A stretch of 64,000 nucleotides of DNA from Duganella sp. 1411 (GCF_017833525.1 NZ_JAFICD010000003.1:620001-684000), one strand, 5' to 3'; shown: positions 26,438 to 35,698, counted from the stretch's first letter. A program made the numbers and translations. Notes: generated by a model from the sequence alone, not told the origin.

Positions 26438-27532
26438 GTGCGCGCAAAAATCCGGATCACCATGTTAAGCCTGCTGGTCGTCGCCGCCTATCTGGCGTTT
26501 TGGCCCGTGCCGATCCACGCGGTCAGCTGGAACGCCCCGGCCGCGCCGGGCTACCAGGGTGCGCACGCGGTCAACCACAGGCTGGCGGGCCAGCACAAGA
26601 TATCCCTCGGCGCCGAGCAGGGGCCCGAACACGTGGTCGTTGGCGCGGACGGCATGCTGTATACCGGCGTCGCCAGCGGCCACATTCTGCGCATGCGCCA
26701 GGACGGCGGCGGCCAGACCGTGTTCGCCGCGACCGGCGGCCGGCCGCTGGGCCTCGATTTCGACGCGGGGGGCAACCTGATCGTCGCCGATGCCGTCAAG
26801 GGTTTGCTGTCGGTCGCGCCGGATGGCAAGGTGACCTTGCTGACCGACGCCGTGGACGGAACAGCCATCGGCTTCGCCGACGCGGTCGCCGTCGCGGGCA
26901 ACGGCAAGTTTTATTTCAGCGACGCGTCCCAGCGCTTCAGCGCTGGGCGGCAGGGCGGAACGGTCGAGGCGGCCATGCTCGACGTCATGGAGCAGTCGTC
27001 CACCGGACGGGTGCTCGAATACGATCCGGCGAGCGCGTCGACGCGGGTCGTCGCCAGCGGCCTGAGCTTCGCCAACGGCCTGGTTCCCAGCGCCGACCAG
27101 CGACACCTGTTCGTCGCCGAGAGCGGCAAATACCGTGTGTGGAAAATCGAATTGGGCGCCGAGCGGCTCGACCTCGCCCGGCCGTCGCCGCAAGCGCGCA
27201 TACTGGCCGATAATTTGCCCGGCTACCCCGACAACCTGACACGGGGGCTAGGCGGCCGGATCTGGCTCGGTCTTGCCGGGCAACGCAACGACCTCGACGC
27301 GATGGCCGGCCGGCCGCGCCTGCGCGAATTGGCGCTGCGGATTCCGCGTTTCCTGTGGTCCGTGCCCAAGCCGTACGGGCATGTGATCGCGCTGACCGAA
27401 GACGGCAAGGTGGTCGATGACTTGCAGGATCCGAGCGGCGCCTCGCCGTTGACCACCGGCGTGACGGAAACCGCCGACCGGCTTTATATCCACAGCGCCA
27501 CCGGCGACAGCCTTGGATGGCTGGCGAAATAG
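26438..27532 (+). CDS. SMP-30/strictosidine-synthase-like beta-propeller, membrane-anchored
   Basis: A 364-residue protein with an N-terminal hydrophobic anchor (ITMLSLLVVAAYLAFWPVPIHA) and a six-bladed propeller (HVVVGADGMLYTGVASGHILRM, GLDFDAGGNLIVADAVKGLL, FANGLVPSADQRHLFVAESGKY, YPDNLTRGLGGRIWLGL). It resembles the strictosidine-synthase-like/APMAP group of lactonase or arylesterase-like proteins. The start is GTG 26438, or possibly ATG 26462, which would shorten the anchor. Substrate unknown; it would act at the periplasmic face. Confidence 0.85.
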   Translation: MRAKIRITMLSLLVVAAYLAFWPVPIHAVSWNAPAAPGYQGAHAVNHRLAGQHKISLGAEQGPEHVVVGADGMLYTGVASGHILRMRQDGGGQTVFAATGGRPLGLDFDAGGNLIVADAVKGLLSVAPDGKVTLLTDAVDGTAIGFADAVAVAGNGKFYFSDASQRFSAGRQGGTVEAAMLDVMEQSSTGRVLEYDPASASTRVVASGLSFANGLVPSADQRHLFVAESGKYRVWKIELGAERLDLARPSPQARILADNLPGYPDNLTRGLGGRIWLGLAGQRNDLDAMAGRPRLRELALRIPRFLWSVPKPYGHVIALTEDGKVVDDLQDPSGASPLTTGVTETADRLYIHSATGDSLGWLAK

Positions 27533-27547
27533 GTGTGAAAAAAAATG

Positions 27548-27573
27548 CGGGCGGCTGTCGAATCGGCCGCCCG
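27548..27573. terminator. Hairpin after the propeller gene, T-run on the opposite strand
   Basis: CGGGCGGC (27548-27555) pairs with GCCGCCCG (27566-27573). A run of eight A residues precedes it on the plus strand, so it reads as an intrinsic terminator only on the minus strand, although both neighbours are on the plus strand. Confidence 0.4.
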
Positions 27574-27626
27574 TGCTTCGTCGTATGATCTGAGGGCCGT
27601 CCTCTACTTCTTCAGGAGAATCGATC

Positions 27627-28073
27627 ATGACCACCAATACCGTGCAACTGCAACGCGTCCTCAAGTCCACCCCGGACCGGGTGTACCGCGCATTCCTGAA
27701 CGCCGACGCCATGGCCAAATGGCTGCCGCCGTTTGGCTTCATTGGGAAGGTCCATCAGATGGATGCCAAGGTGGGCGGTGCCTACCGGATGTCGTTCACC
27801 AACTTCACCACCGGCGACAGCCATTCGTTCGGCGGCGAATATCTCGAGCTGGTGCCGAACGAGCGCCTGCGCTACACGGCCACGTTCGACGATCCCAACC
27901 TGCCGGGCCAGATGCAAACGACCGTCACGCTGCGGGAGGTGTTCTGCGGCGTGGAGCTGAAGGTGGTGCAGGAAGGCATCCCGGCCGTGATCCCGACGGA
28001 GGCGTGCTATCTGGGCTGGCAAGAGTCGCTGGTGCTGCTGGCGCAGCTGGTCGAACCGGAGATTCGCCAGTAG
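27627..28073 (+). CDS. SRPBCC / AHSA1-like protein
   Basis: A 148-residue START-like protein of the AHSA1 (activator of Hsp90 ATPase homologue 1) family. It has VLKSTPDRVYRAFLNADAMAKWLPP at the start, then MDAKVGGAYRMSF and LVPNERLRYTATFDDP, and the C-terminal helix TEACYLGWQESLVLLAQLVEP. AGGAGA lies about 7 nt before the ATG. Such proteins bind hydrophobic ligands; the role is unknown. The last 33 bp of the gene are repeated, slightly diverged, at 28491-28523. Confidence 0.88.
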   Translation: MTTNTVQLQRVLKSTPDRVYRAFLNADAMAKWLPPFGFIGKVHQMDAKVGGAYRMSFTNFTTGDSHSFGGEYLELVPNERLRYTATFDDPNLPGQMQTTVTLREVFCGVELKVVQEGIPAVIPTEACYLGWQESLVLLAQLVEPEIRQ

Positions 28074-28085
28074 TCGGATCGAGGT

Positions 28086-28367
28086 TTAAGGCGATGGGAG
28101 CAGACCAAAAACCTTGATGATCAATCCAGCCGTGCCAAGGGCGGTGGTCAGGCAGACGCTCAACAGGATGCGGAAGTCCGTGGTGCGTATCCTCAGTAAT
28201 TGCTCGTGCACACGAACGAACTCCGCGTCCGTACGGACGAAGCCGGCACGCATTTCCTCGCGCAGCCCCGACAAGGCCTGTCCCTGGTAGTCGATCGCCG
28301 TTTCCAGATGGGCGACTCGCTCGGCGATGTCATGCTGGCCCTGCTGGGACTGATGATTGCTGTTCAC
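28086..28367 (-). CDS. Small coiled-coil protein with C-terminal membrane helix
   Basis: A 93-residue protein of no recognised family: an N-terminal Gln/His-rich segment, a coiled coil (ERVAHLETAIDYQGQALSGLREEM), then a membrane helix near the C-terminus (ILLSVCLTTALGTAGLIIKVFGLL). The architecture is like a miniature version of the coiled-coil protein at 3608-4201. GTG 28367 is chosen because AAGGAG lies 6 nt upstream; the frame stays open nine codons further. Confidence 0.75.
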   Translation of the reverse strand: MNSNHQSQQGQHDIAERVAHLETAIDYQGQALSGLREEMRAGFVRTDAEFVRVHEQLLRIRTTDFRILLSVCLTTALGTAGLIIKVFGLLPSP

Positions 28368-28490
28368 GATAGGCTCCTTCGCAGTAGTGACCACTTTACG
28401 CCGTCATGTATGCGCGGCATAGAGCGCACGATTGATGCAGCGCTGAACGCTACGGCCGACCCGGCGGCCGCGCGGTTGAACTTTTCGGCG

Positions 28491-28523
28491 GCGCAACTGG
28501 TCTAGCCGGAGATTCGCCAGTAG
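28491..28523 (+). repeat. Diverged copy of the 3' end of the AHSA1-like gene
   Basis: 30 of 33 bases match 28041-28073. The copy would encode AQLV-stop-PEIRQ-stop, so it is not functional coding sequence. It looks like the remnant of a tandem duplication. Confidence 0.75.
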
Positions 28524-28601
28524 CCAAATGGGGGAGGGTGTGACGCCGCCAGAGCATCCTCCATCCTGTAAAATCGGATAACAAAAAAACAGGGGAAGCA
28601 G

Positions 28602-29177
28602 ATGGGCAAAGGCAGGTTGGAGGCATTCAGCGATGGCGTCATCGCGATCATCATCACCATCATGGTGCTGGAACTGAAGGTGCCGCATGGGGCCGATTGG
28701 GCGGCGTTGCAGCCGCTGGTGCCGGTATTCCTCAGCTACGTGCTGAGTTTTATCTATGTCGGCATTTATTGGAACAACCACCACCACATGCTGCACGCCT
28801 CCACCGTGGTCGACGGCGCCGTGCTGTGGGCCAACCTGCATCTGATGTTCTGGCTGTCGCTGGTGCCGTTCGCGACCGGCTGGATGGGCGAAAACCACTT
28901 CGCGCCATTGCCCGTTGCGCTGTATGGCGCCATGCTGTTCATGTCGTCGGTGGCCTACTACATCCTCGAACACACGCTGATCGCGCGCAATCCCAAGGAC
29001 CGCATCCTGGCCAAGGCGGTCGGCAAGGACCGCAAGGGCATCGCGTCGATGGTGCTGTATCTCCTCGCGGTTCCGCTGGCGTTCGTGGCGGTGTGGGTCT
29101 CGTTCACGCTGCTCGTGCTGGTGGCGATCTTGTGGTTCCTGCCCGACCGCCGCATCGAGGCAGCGATGCGGTCCTAG
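28602..29177 (+). CDS. TMEM175 (DUF1211) family integral membrane protein
   Basis: A 191-residue protein with about six membrane helices and the family signature RLEAFSDGVIAIIITIMVLEL at the N-terminus, RxxxFSDG being the channel-lining motif. The second half has WNNHHHMLHAS and a membrane segment ending WFLPDRR. Bacterial members form tetrameric potassium-permeable channels. AGGGGAA lies about 5 nt before the ATG. Confidence 0.9.
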   Translation: MGKGRLEAFSDGVIAIIITIMVLELKVPHGADWAALQPLVPVFLSYVLSFIYVGIYWNNHHHMLHASTVVDGAVLWANLHLMFWLSLVPFATGWMGENHFAPLPVALYGAMLFMSSVAYYILEHTLIARNPKDRILAKAVGKDRKGIASMVLYLLAVPLAFVAVWVSFTLLVLVAILWFLPDRRIEAAMRS

Positions 29178-29192
29178 TTCGCCAGCGCCCCA

Positions 29193-29975
29193 CTAACGCG
29201 CCGGCGCGGCGCAGCTGTCGCCGATGCGCGTCCACAGCGTGCGGCTGCTGGTCCGCATGCGCGGGCCGCCTTGTTCCATCGCCTGCAACTGCTTGCCGAT
29301 CTCCGCCTTCTCCGCCGCCGACGTGGCGCTGGCCTGCTCCTTGATCAACGCCGCCTTGGTCTCGGCCAGCGCCGCCTGCATCGCCGCTTGCTGCCTCGGC
29401 AGATCGGCCAGCAGCTGTTTGGCCTGTGCCCGCTGCTCGGCCGTGGGCGCGTTCCTGGCCGCGTTCTCCAGCATCGGCCGCATGGCGTTCATGTCCGCCC
29501 CGCCCGGCGACGCTTTCATGTCGCCCTCGTGCAGAACTTCCCAGGTGTCGTTGCCGAGCTTGCGGATGGTGACCTTGACCTTGCCGATCGAACACTGCGA
29601 TTCGGTGACGAGGGTGGTGTCGGTGATGCTTTCCGCGATGTTCTTGCAGGCCGCCGCCCCCATTTCGGGCGGCAGGATGGCCGCCTTGCCGCTGCGCGGC
29701 GGCAGGCAGTAGGTCTGCGCGCCGGCGCCCTTGAAGTCGCGCTGGTAGCCTTGTCCCTTTTGCGTGGCGCTGACGCTGACGTCGCCGCTGGCGCCGTCCT
29801 GTTTTTGCCGGATGGTGGCGTCGGCGTCGGGCATGCGCAGGGTGCCGTCGCTGTCGATCCGGTACAGGCCCGGCGGCGGCGCCACCTTGTTGAAGGCGGC
29901 CGGGGAGACGACGGCGTTTGCGGCGCCGGCGGCGCAGCCCGCGAGCAGAGCGGCAACGAGCAAGGTACGTGGCAT
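29193..29975 (-). CDS. DUF3617-like exported protein
   Basis: A 260-residue exported protein. The leader MPRTLLVAALLAGCAAGAANA contains a possible lipobox (LLAGC) and also a signal peptidase I site. The body has PPPGLYRIDSDGTLRM, YCLPPRSGKAA and a C-terminal half rich in Ala/Gln/Lys that should form helices or a coiled coil. Paired Cys and the xPGLYxI start recall DUF3617 periplasmic proteins, but the coiled tail is extra. Function unknown. GGAAG lies about 8 nt upstream of the ATG. Confidence 0.7.
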   Translation of the reverse strand: MPRTLLVAALLAGCAAGAANAVVSPAAFNKVAPPPGLYRIDSDGTLRMPDADATIRQKQDGASGDVSVSATQKGQGYQRDFKGAGAQTYCLPPRSGKAAILPPEMGAAACKNIAESITDTTLVTESQCSIGKVKVTIRKLGNDTWEVLHEGDMKASPGGADMNAMRPMLENAARNAPTAEQRAQAKQLLADLPRQQAAMQAALAETKAALIKEQASATSAAEKAEIGKQLQAMEQGGPRMRTSSRTLWTRIGDSCAAPAR

Positions 29976-30248
29976 GGAATTCTTCCGGAATTGAGTACCG
30001 TTATCTTAATTCATAAGCAACAATAATCAGCGCCTTCCGTTTATCGTGCGCGGTCTTTTGTTTTAACAGCGGTATATGTTATCGCTACCATTTTTCGCCA
30101 ATAATTTTTAAATCGCTATTTTTTGTTACGCTGAGTAAGCTTTGGCTCGGGCGTGGGGCGGGCGCCTAAAAATCGGCAGACAGCCAATGCGGAGCGGCTG
30201 GCATCAGCTTCAGACGGGCATTATTGTGCGGCGCAGCATGAAATAATC
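29976..30248. other. AT-rich intergenic stretch without recognisable gene
   Basis: Non-coding space between the divergent DUF3617-like gene and the gluconate operon. I see no ORF with coding character and no repeat from the families in this window. The promoter and operator of the operon lie at its right edge (30249-30298). Confidence 0.6.
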
Positions 30249-30298
30249 TTTACAAAATCTCGTTTGCGGCTACACTTCAGCTTCTGATAGCGCTAACA
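30249..30298 (+). promoter_or_regulatory. Promoter and LacI-family-type operator of the gluconate operon
   Basis: TTTACA (30249-30254) and TACACT (30271-30276), 16 bp apart, fit a sigma-70 promoter. TGATAGCGCTAACA (30285-30298) is a near-perfect palindrome with the central GCGC typical of LacI/GalR-family sites, GntR-type gluconate repressors among them. It would cover the transcription start. No LacI-family gene is in the window, so the repressor must be encoded elsewhere. Confidence 0.65.
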
Positions 30299-30322
30299 AA
30301 GCGCAGCGAATATGGAGTCGAC

Positions 30323-30841
30323 ATGGATACAAACGCAGGCGATCGCTGGGTCGTCATGGGCGTCAGCGGTTGCGGTAAGAGCGAAATCGGCGCCCGTCTG
30401 GCGGCGGCGCTCGGCGTGCCTTTCCTGGAGGGCGACACCTTCCACCCGCAGGCGAACGTCGCCAAGATGTCGGCCGGCATGCCGCTGGACGACGACGACC
30501 GCGCCGGTTGGCTGTTGACGCTGCAAGGGAAAATCCTGGCGGCGGCACGGCGCGGCGAGGGCCTGGTGTTGTCCTGCTCCTCCCTCAAGCGCCGCTACCG
30601 CGACCTGCTGCGCCAGGCCGACCCGCAATTGCGCTTCGCCCACCTGGACGGCGAGCGCGCCGTCATCGAGGGCCGCATGCGGGCCCGCAGCGGCCACTAC
30701 ATGCCAACCTCCCTGCTCGACAGCCAGTTGCGCGATCTCGAACCGTTGCAGGCCGACGAAGACGGCCTGCGCCTGGACCTGACGCTGTCACCCGACCAGC
30801 TCGTCAGCCTCATCTTGCAACACCTGAAAACGCAGCAATAG
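30323..30841 (+). CDS. gntK: Gluconokinase
   Basis: Phosphorylates D-gluconate to 6-phosphogluconate for the Entner-Doudoroff or pentose phosphate pathway. The 172 residues carry Walker A GVSGCGKS at 13-20, EGDTFHPQANVAKMSAGMPL (quoted within limits; substrate site), LSCSSLKRRYRDLLR and ARSGHYMPTSLLDSQLRDLE, all diagnostic of GntK. GGAG lies 5 nt before the ATG. It is the first gene of an apparent operon with an MFS transporter and a porin, behind a LacI-type operator. Confidence 0.95.
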   Translation: MDTNAGDRWVVMGVSGCGKSEIGARLAAALGVPFLEGDTFHPQANVAKMSAGMPLDDDDRAGWLLTLQGKILAAARRGEGLVLSCSSLKRRYRDLLRQADPQLRFAHLDGERAVIEGRMRARSGHYMPTSLLDSQLRDLEPLQADEDGLRLDLTLSPDQLVSLILQHLKTQQ

Positions 30842-30874
30842 CGTCCAGCTTCCCCTCACAGACACGGAGACCAC

Positions 30875-32188
30875 ATGAAAACAATCACCACCACCAAAGT
30901 GCCACGGCGGCGCTGGGGCATAGGCGCTTTGCTCGGCATGGGCGTGCTGATCAACTATATCGACCGCATCGGCCTGTCCGTCGCCGCGCCGCAGATCCAG
31001 GAGCTGTTCCATCTGACGCCGGTGCAGCTGGGCCTGCTGTTCAGCGCCTTCGCCTGGTCCTATTCGCTGATGCAAATTCCGGTCGGCATGGTGATCGACC
31101 GCTTCGGCCCGACCACGGTCGGCCGCTGGGGCGCCTTCCTGTGGGGGCTGGCCGCCACCATCACCGCCTTCTCCAGCGGCTTCGCCGGCATTTTCGTCGC
31201 CCGTCTGATCCTCGGCGTGGCCGAGGCGCCGGCCTTCCCGGTCAGCGCCAAGGCCACCGGCTACTGGTTCCCGCGCAACGAACGCGGCATGGCCACGGCG
31301 ATCTTCGATGCCGCCGCCAAGTTCTCCAACGTCATCGGCGTGCCGCTGCTGGCGCTGACCATCGTCACCTTCGGCTGGCGCTGGGGCTTCGGCCTGACCG
31401 CCGCGCTGAGCTTTAGCTACTTCATCGCGTTTTATGTGCTGTACCGCGATCCCAGCGCGCACCCCAAGCTGAGCAAAGAGGAGCTGCGCTACATCCAGGA
31501 CGGCGGCGCCGCGCCGGAAGGGCCGGCCGATGGCGGCGCGCTCAACATGCTGGGGTATTTGTTGAGCAAATCGAAGGTCTGGGGCCTGACCATCGGCTTC
31601 GCCGCCTATGGCTACACGTTCTATCTGTTCCTGACCTGGTTGCCCGGCTACCTGGTGCAAACCATGCACATGAGCATACTGAAGTCGGCCGGTTTCGCCG
31701 CCATCCCGTGGGCGGTGGCGACGGCGGCCGACCTGTTCGTCGGCGGCTGGCTGATCGATCACCTGATCTCGCGCGGCAAGGATGAATCGACGGTGCGCAA
31801 AGGCGTGCTGGTGTGCGGCATGGTGCTGGGGCTGGCAGTGTTCGGCGCCACGCAGACCACCGATCCGGCGTGGGCCATCTTCTGGATTTCGATCGCGCTC
31901 GGCGGCCTGGCGTCGGCGGCGCCGGTCGGCTGGTCGCTGCCGTCGCTGATCGCCCCCAAGGGCGGCGCCGGCACCATCGGCGGCATCATGAACTTCGCCA
32001 ACAACCTGATGGGCGCGGCCGCGCCCATCGTGACCGGCATGATCGTCGGCGCCACCAATTCCTTCACCAACGCCTTCGCGGTGGCCGGTGTGATCCTGCT
32101 GGTGGGCATCGTCTCGTTCGTCTTTGTGCTCGGCAAGATCGAACCGATCGCCGACCCGGCACCACGCGCCGCCGTCAAGCCGGCTTAG
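30875..32188 (+). CDS. MFS transporter, ACS (anion:cation symporter) family, probably for gluconate
   Basis: A 437-residue inner-membrane transporter with 12 predicted helices. It has the ACS-type start INYIDRIGLSVAAPQIQ, the loop motif GMVIDRFGPTTVGRWGAF and the second-half repeat around LFVGGWLIDHLISRG. Location 33 bp after gntK suggests uptake of gluconate or a related sugar acid. This is inferred from context, since ACS members also carry galactonate, glucarate or phthalate. Confidence 0.88.
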   Translation: MKTITTTKVPRRRWGIGALLGMGVLINYIDRIGLSVAAPQIQELFHLTPVQLGLLFSAFAWSYSLMQIPVGMVIDRFGPTTVGRWGAFLWGLAATITAFSSGFAGIFVARLILGVAEAPAFPVSAKATGYWFPRNERGMATAIFDAAAKFSNVIGVPLLALTIVTFGWRWGFGLTAALSFSYFIAFYVLYRDPSAHPKLSKEELRYIQDGGAAPEGPADGGALNMLGYLLSKSKVWGLTIGFAAYGYTFYLFLTWLPGYLVQTMHMSILKSAGFAAIPWAVATAADLFVGGWLIDHLISRGKDESTVRKGVLVCGMVLGLAVFGATQTTDPAWAIFWISIALGGLASAAPVGWSLPSLIAPKGGAGTIGGIMNFANNLMGAAAPIVTGMIVGATNSFTNAFAVAGVILLVGIVSFVFVLGKIEPIADPAPRAAVKPA

Positions 32189-32257
32189 TCGAACCCATCC
32201 TCGCGGGCGTCGGCACACCACGGCCGGGCGGCGCCCTTTCCCATCTGGAGACCTACA

Positions 32258-33322
32258 ATGAAAAAATGCATCCGCATATTGGGCGCGCTCGCCCTGGCCA
32301 CTTGCAACGGTTTGGTATTTGCGCAAAGTAACGTGACGTTCTACGGCGTGATGGACATGGGCATTTCCCATGACCGCGGCGGCATCGCCGGCAACTCGAC
32401 CCGCGCCACCAGCGGCATGGCCACCCAAAGCCGCTGGGGCTTCAAGGGCAGGGAGGAGCTGGGCGGCGGCATGTCGGCGTTTTTCGTCGTCGAAGGCGGC
32501 ATCCACGCCGACACCGGCGTCCCCACCCAGAACGGCACGCTGTTCGGCCGCACCAGCATCGTCGGCCTGGGCACGCGTTATGGCGCCGTCTCCATCGGTT
32601 TGCAGGACACGCCGCTGTTCACGACCCTCAACACCATCGTCGATCCGCTGCGCAACGGCATCGCGCGCTCCAACAACCTGATGTCATCGACGGGCTTCCG
32701 CGCCGGCAATTCGGTCTTGTACCGCACGCCGACCATCGACGGCTTCAGCGCCGACGCCATGTATGTCGCCGGCGAGGTGGCGGGCGACCAGGGCGCGGCC
32801 CGGCAGTTGGGCGGCTCGGTCGGCTACAGCAAGGGCGCGGTCAACGTCCGGCTGGCCTACCACAACAAGAACAACGACACGGCGACGGTGAAAAACACCG
32901 CTTCGGCGCGCAACACGCTGCTGGGGGCGAACTACGATTTCGGCCCGGCCAAGCTGTATTTTGGCTATGGCATCGACCAGGGCTTGAACAGCGCGCCGCT
33001 CAACAGCGGCGCCGTCAATTTCGCCGGTCCCGCGCCGACCGCCTCCGCCGACAGCACCGACTTGCTGCTGGGCGTGTCGGCACCGTTCGGCGTCAGCACG
33101 GTGGTCGCGACCTATATCCGCAAGAACGACCGCACGGCGCTGAACCAGGACGCGCGGCAATACGCGCTCGCGTACATGGTCGCTTTCTCCAAGCGCACCG
33201 ACATCTACACGTCGTACGCGTTGATACGCAACCACAACGGCGCCGGCTACACCGAGGGCAACAGCGAGGAGCCGGGCATCGGCGATCGCCAGTTCACCGT
33301 CGGCTTGCGCCACCGCTTCTGA
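32258..33322 (+). CDS. Outer-membrane porin (beta-proteobacterial general porin type)
   Basis: A 354-residue outer-membrane beta-barrel: signal peptide MKKCIRILGALALATCNGLVFA, then QSNVTFYGVMDMGISHDRGG and SRWGFKGREELGGGMSAFF, which are hallmarks of the Gram-negative porin family 4, with a C-terminal Phe (VGLRHRF) for BAM recognition. It starts 69 bp after the MFS gene with GGAG 8 nt upstream, so it is probably the outer-membrane entry for the same sugar acid. Confidence 0.92.
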   Translation: MKKCIRILGALALATCNGLVFAQSNVTFYGVMDMGISHDRGGIAGNSTRATSGMATQSRWGFKGREELGGGMSAFFVVEGGIHADTGVPTQNGTLFGRTSIVGLGTRYGAVSIGLQDTPLFTTLNTIVDPLRNGIARSNNLMSSTGFRAGNSVLYRTPTIDGFSADAMYVAGEVAGDQGAARQLGGSVGYSKGAVNVRLAYHNKNNDTATVKNTASARNTLLGANYDFGPAKLYFGYGIDQGLNSAPLNSGAVNFAGPAPTASADSTDLLLGVSAPFGVSTVVATYIRKNDRTALNQDARQYALAYMVAFSKRTDIYTSYALIRNHNGAGYTEGNSEEPGIGDRQFTVGLRHRF

Positions 33323-33559
33323 CGCCGCCGAGGCAACCAAACGATGGCAGGCGTTTGTACGGCCGCAATTGCATCAAAACGTGAATTCACGATGCAAACG
33401 CCGCCTTCGCAAGGTATTCTTCGGTAATGAAAGCTGATTTCCACTTAAGTGCAGTGCAGCATTTTTTGCCAGTGACTGCCGCCATGTCACCCTGATATGA
33501 TCGTGCGCTTGCGTGCCGCGCTTCGCCGCGCCGGCATTTTTCCTGGCGTTTATTGAAAG

Positions 33560-35698
33560 ATGCAGATCATGTCCCGTCCTCAGATGCTTGTTGTTGCCGC
33601 CGCCCTCGGTTTGGCCTTTTCCCAGACAGTTCTGGCCGCTCCGGCCGCCGCGCTGGCCGGCAACCCGCTGGCCACCGCCAGCACGCTGCCGTTCCACTAT
33701 CCGGCGTTCGACAAGATCAAGGACGAGCATTTCCTGCCGGCCTACGCCGAGGGCATGCGCCAGCAACTGAAGGAAATCGACGTCATCGCCAACAACAAGA
33801 AGCCGGCCACGTTCGATAACACCATCGTGGCGATGGAAAAATCCGGCGCGCTGCTGACGCGCGTGCAAACCACCTTCGGCAACCTGCAGGGCGCCAACAC
33901 CAACGACAAGCTCGATGCCATCGACAGCGAAATGTCGCCCAAGCTGGCGGCCCACGGCGACGCCATCTATCTGAATCCGAAGCTGTACGCGCGCGTCAAG
34001 GCGCTGTACGACAAGCGCGACAGCCTGAAGCTGGACGCCGAATCCAAGCATCTGCTGGAACGCTACCATACCGATTTCGTCCGCGCCGGCGCCAAGCTGT
34101 CGGCCGCCGACAAGGAAAAATTGAAGGCGATTAACGGCGTCATCGCCACCTTGCAGACCACCTTCACGCAGAACGTGCTGAAGGAAACCAACGCCTCGGC
34201 GCTGGTGGTCGACACCCGCGAGGAGCTGGCCGGCATGAGCGACGCCGAGATCGACGCCGCCGCGGCCGCCGCCAAGGCCAAGGGCAAGGACGGCAAGTTC
34301 CTCGTCGCGCTGGTCAACACCAGCGGCCAGCCGCCGCTGGCCGTGCTCAAGAACCGCGCGGTGCGCAGCCGGCTGATGGCCGTCTCGCTGGCGCGCGGCG
34401 CCAACGGCGGCGAGTTCGACAACCGCCAGGTGGTGCTGAAGATCGCCAAGGCGCGCGCCGAGAAGGCCACCTTGCTGGGCTACGAAAACTACGCCGCCTA
34501 TTCGCTGGAAGACCAGACCGCGCACGACACCGGCGCCGTCAACAAGCTGCTGGGCGAACTGGCCAAGCCGGCCGTCAACAACGCCAGGAAGGAGGCGGCC
34601 GATCTGCAAGCGGTGGTCGACGCCGACAAGGGCGGCTTCAAGATCGAGGCGGGCGACTGGGCCTACTACACCGACAAGGTGCGCGCGCAGCGCTTCGCCT
34701 TCGACGAGAACCAGCTCAAGCCGTATTTCGAACTGGACAACGTGCTGATCAACGGCGTCTTCTACGCCGCGACCAAGCTGTACGGCATCACCTTCAAGGA
34801 GCGCAAGGACTTGCCGGTGTATAACCCGGACGTGCGCGTGTTCGACGTGTTCGACGCCGACGGCAAGCAACTGGCCATCTTCATCGCCGACATGTACGCC
34901 CGCAGCAACAAGCAGGGCGGCGCGTGGATGAACGAATACATCTCGCAATCGACCTTGCTGGGCACGAAATCGGTGGTGGCCAACCACCTCAACATTCCCA
35001 AGCCGCCGGCCGGCGAGCCGACCTTGCTGACCTACGACGAGGTCAAGACCGCGTTCCACGAGTTCGGCCACGCGTTGCACGGCATGTTCTCCAACGTGAA
35101 GTATCCGCGCTTCTCCGGCACCAGCGTGCCGCGCGACTTCGTCGAATATCCGTCGCAGGTCAACGAGATGTGGGCCGTGTGGCCGGAAGTGCTGGCCAAC
35201 TACGCCAAGCACTACAAGACCGGCGCGCCGATGCCGAAGGAACTGCTGGACAAGGTGATCGCGTCGAAGAAATTCAACCAGGGCTTCATGACCACCGAAT
35301 ACCTGGCCGCGTCGCTGCTGGACCAGCGCTGGCACCAGCTGACGCCGGCGCAAATCCCGACCGACGTGCTGGCCTTCGAGGCGCAGTCGCTCAAGGACAT
35401 GGGCGTCGACTTCGCGCCGGTGCCGCCGCGCTACCGCACCACGTACTTCTCGCATAGTTTCTCGGGCGGATACTCGGCCGGCTACTACGCCTACCTGTGG
35501 TCGGAGAAGCTCGATGCCGACACCGTCGAATGGTTCAAGGAAAAGGGCGGTTTGAAGCGCGAGAATGGCGACTGGTTCCGCGCCAAGCTGCTGTCGCGCG
35601 GCGGCACCGATGATGCGATGAATCTGTTCCACAACTTCCGTGGCCGCGATCCGGTCATCGAGCCGTTGCTGGAGCGCCGCGGCCTGACCGGCAAGTAA
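33560..35698 (+). CDS. M3 family zinc peptidase (Dcp-like), secreted; upstream paralogue
   Basis: A 712-residue peptidyl-dipeptidase Dcp/oligopeptidase-A type enzyme with a signal peptide (MSRPQMLVVAAALGLAFSQTVLA). The zinc motif HEFGH is at 500-504 within FHEFGHALHGMFSNVKYPRFSG, followed by PRDFVEYPSQVNEMW with the third ligand, and the late FSGGYSAGYYAYLWSE. It should cut dipeptides or short peptides in the periplasm. ATGs at 33560 and 33569 are both possible. It stands in tandem with a close paralogue, separated by a REP-like element. Confidence 0.93.
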   Translation: MQIMSRPQMLVVAAALGLAFSQTVLAAPAAALAGNPLATASTLPFHYPAFDKIKDEHFLPAYAEGMRQQLKEIDVIANNKKPATFDNTIVAMEKSGALLTRVQTTFGNLQGANTNDKLDAIDSEMSPKLAAHGDAIYLNPKLYARVKALYDKRDSLKLDAESKHLLERYHTDFVRAGAKLSAADKEKLKAINGVIATLQTTFTQNVLKETNASALVVDTREELAGMSDAEIDAAAAAAKAKGKDGKFLVALVNTSGQPPLAVLKNRAVRSRLMAVSLARGANGGEFDNRQVVLKIAKARAEKATLLGYENYAAYSLEDQTAHDTGAVNKLLGELAKPAVNNARKEAADLQAVVDADKGGFKIEAGDWAYYTDKVRAQRFAFDENQLKPYFELDNVLINGVFYAATKLYGITFKERKDLPVYNPDVRVFDVFDADGKQLAIFIADMYARSNKQGGAWMNEYISQSTLLGTKSVVANHLNIPKPPAGEPTLLTYDEVKTAFHEFGHALHGMFSNVKYPRFSGTSVPRDFVEYPSQVNEMWAVWPEVLANYAKHYKTGAPMPKELLDKVIASKKFNQGFMTTEYLAASLLDQRWHQLTPAQIPTDVLAFEAQSLKDMGVDFAPVPPRYRTTYFSHSFSGGYSAGYYAYLWSEKLDADTVEWFKEKGGLKRENGDWFRAKLLSRGGTDDAMNLFHNFRGRDPVIEPLLERRGLTGK

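Noticed and set aside
28200..28505. A plus-strand frame of 101 codons opposite the small coiled-coil gene.
   Set aside because: It has no ribosome site, overlaps the better-supported minus-strand gene and ends in the decayed repeat.
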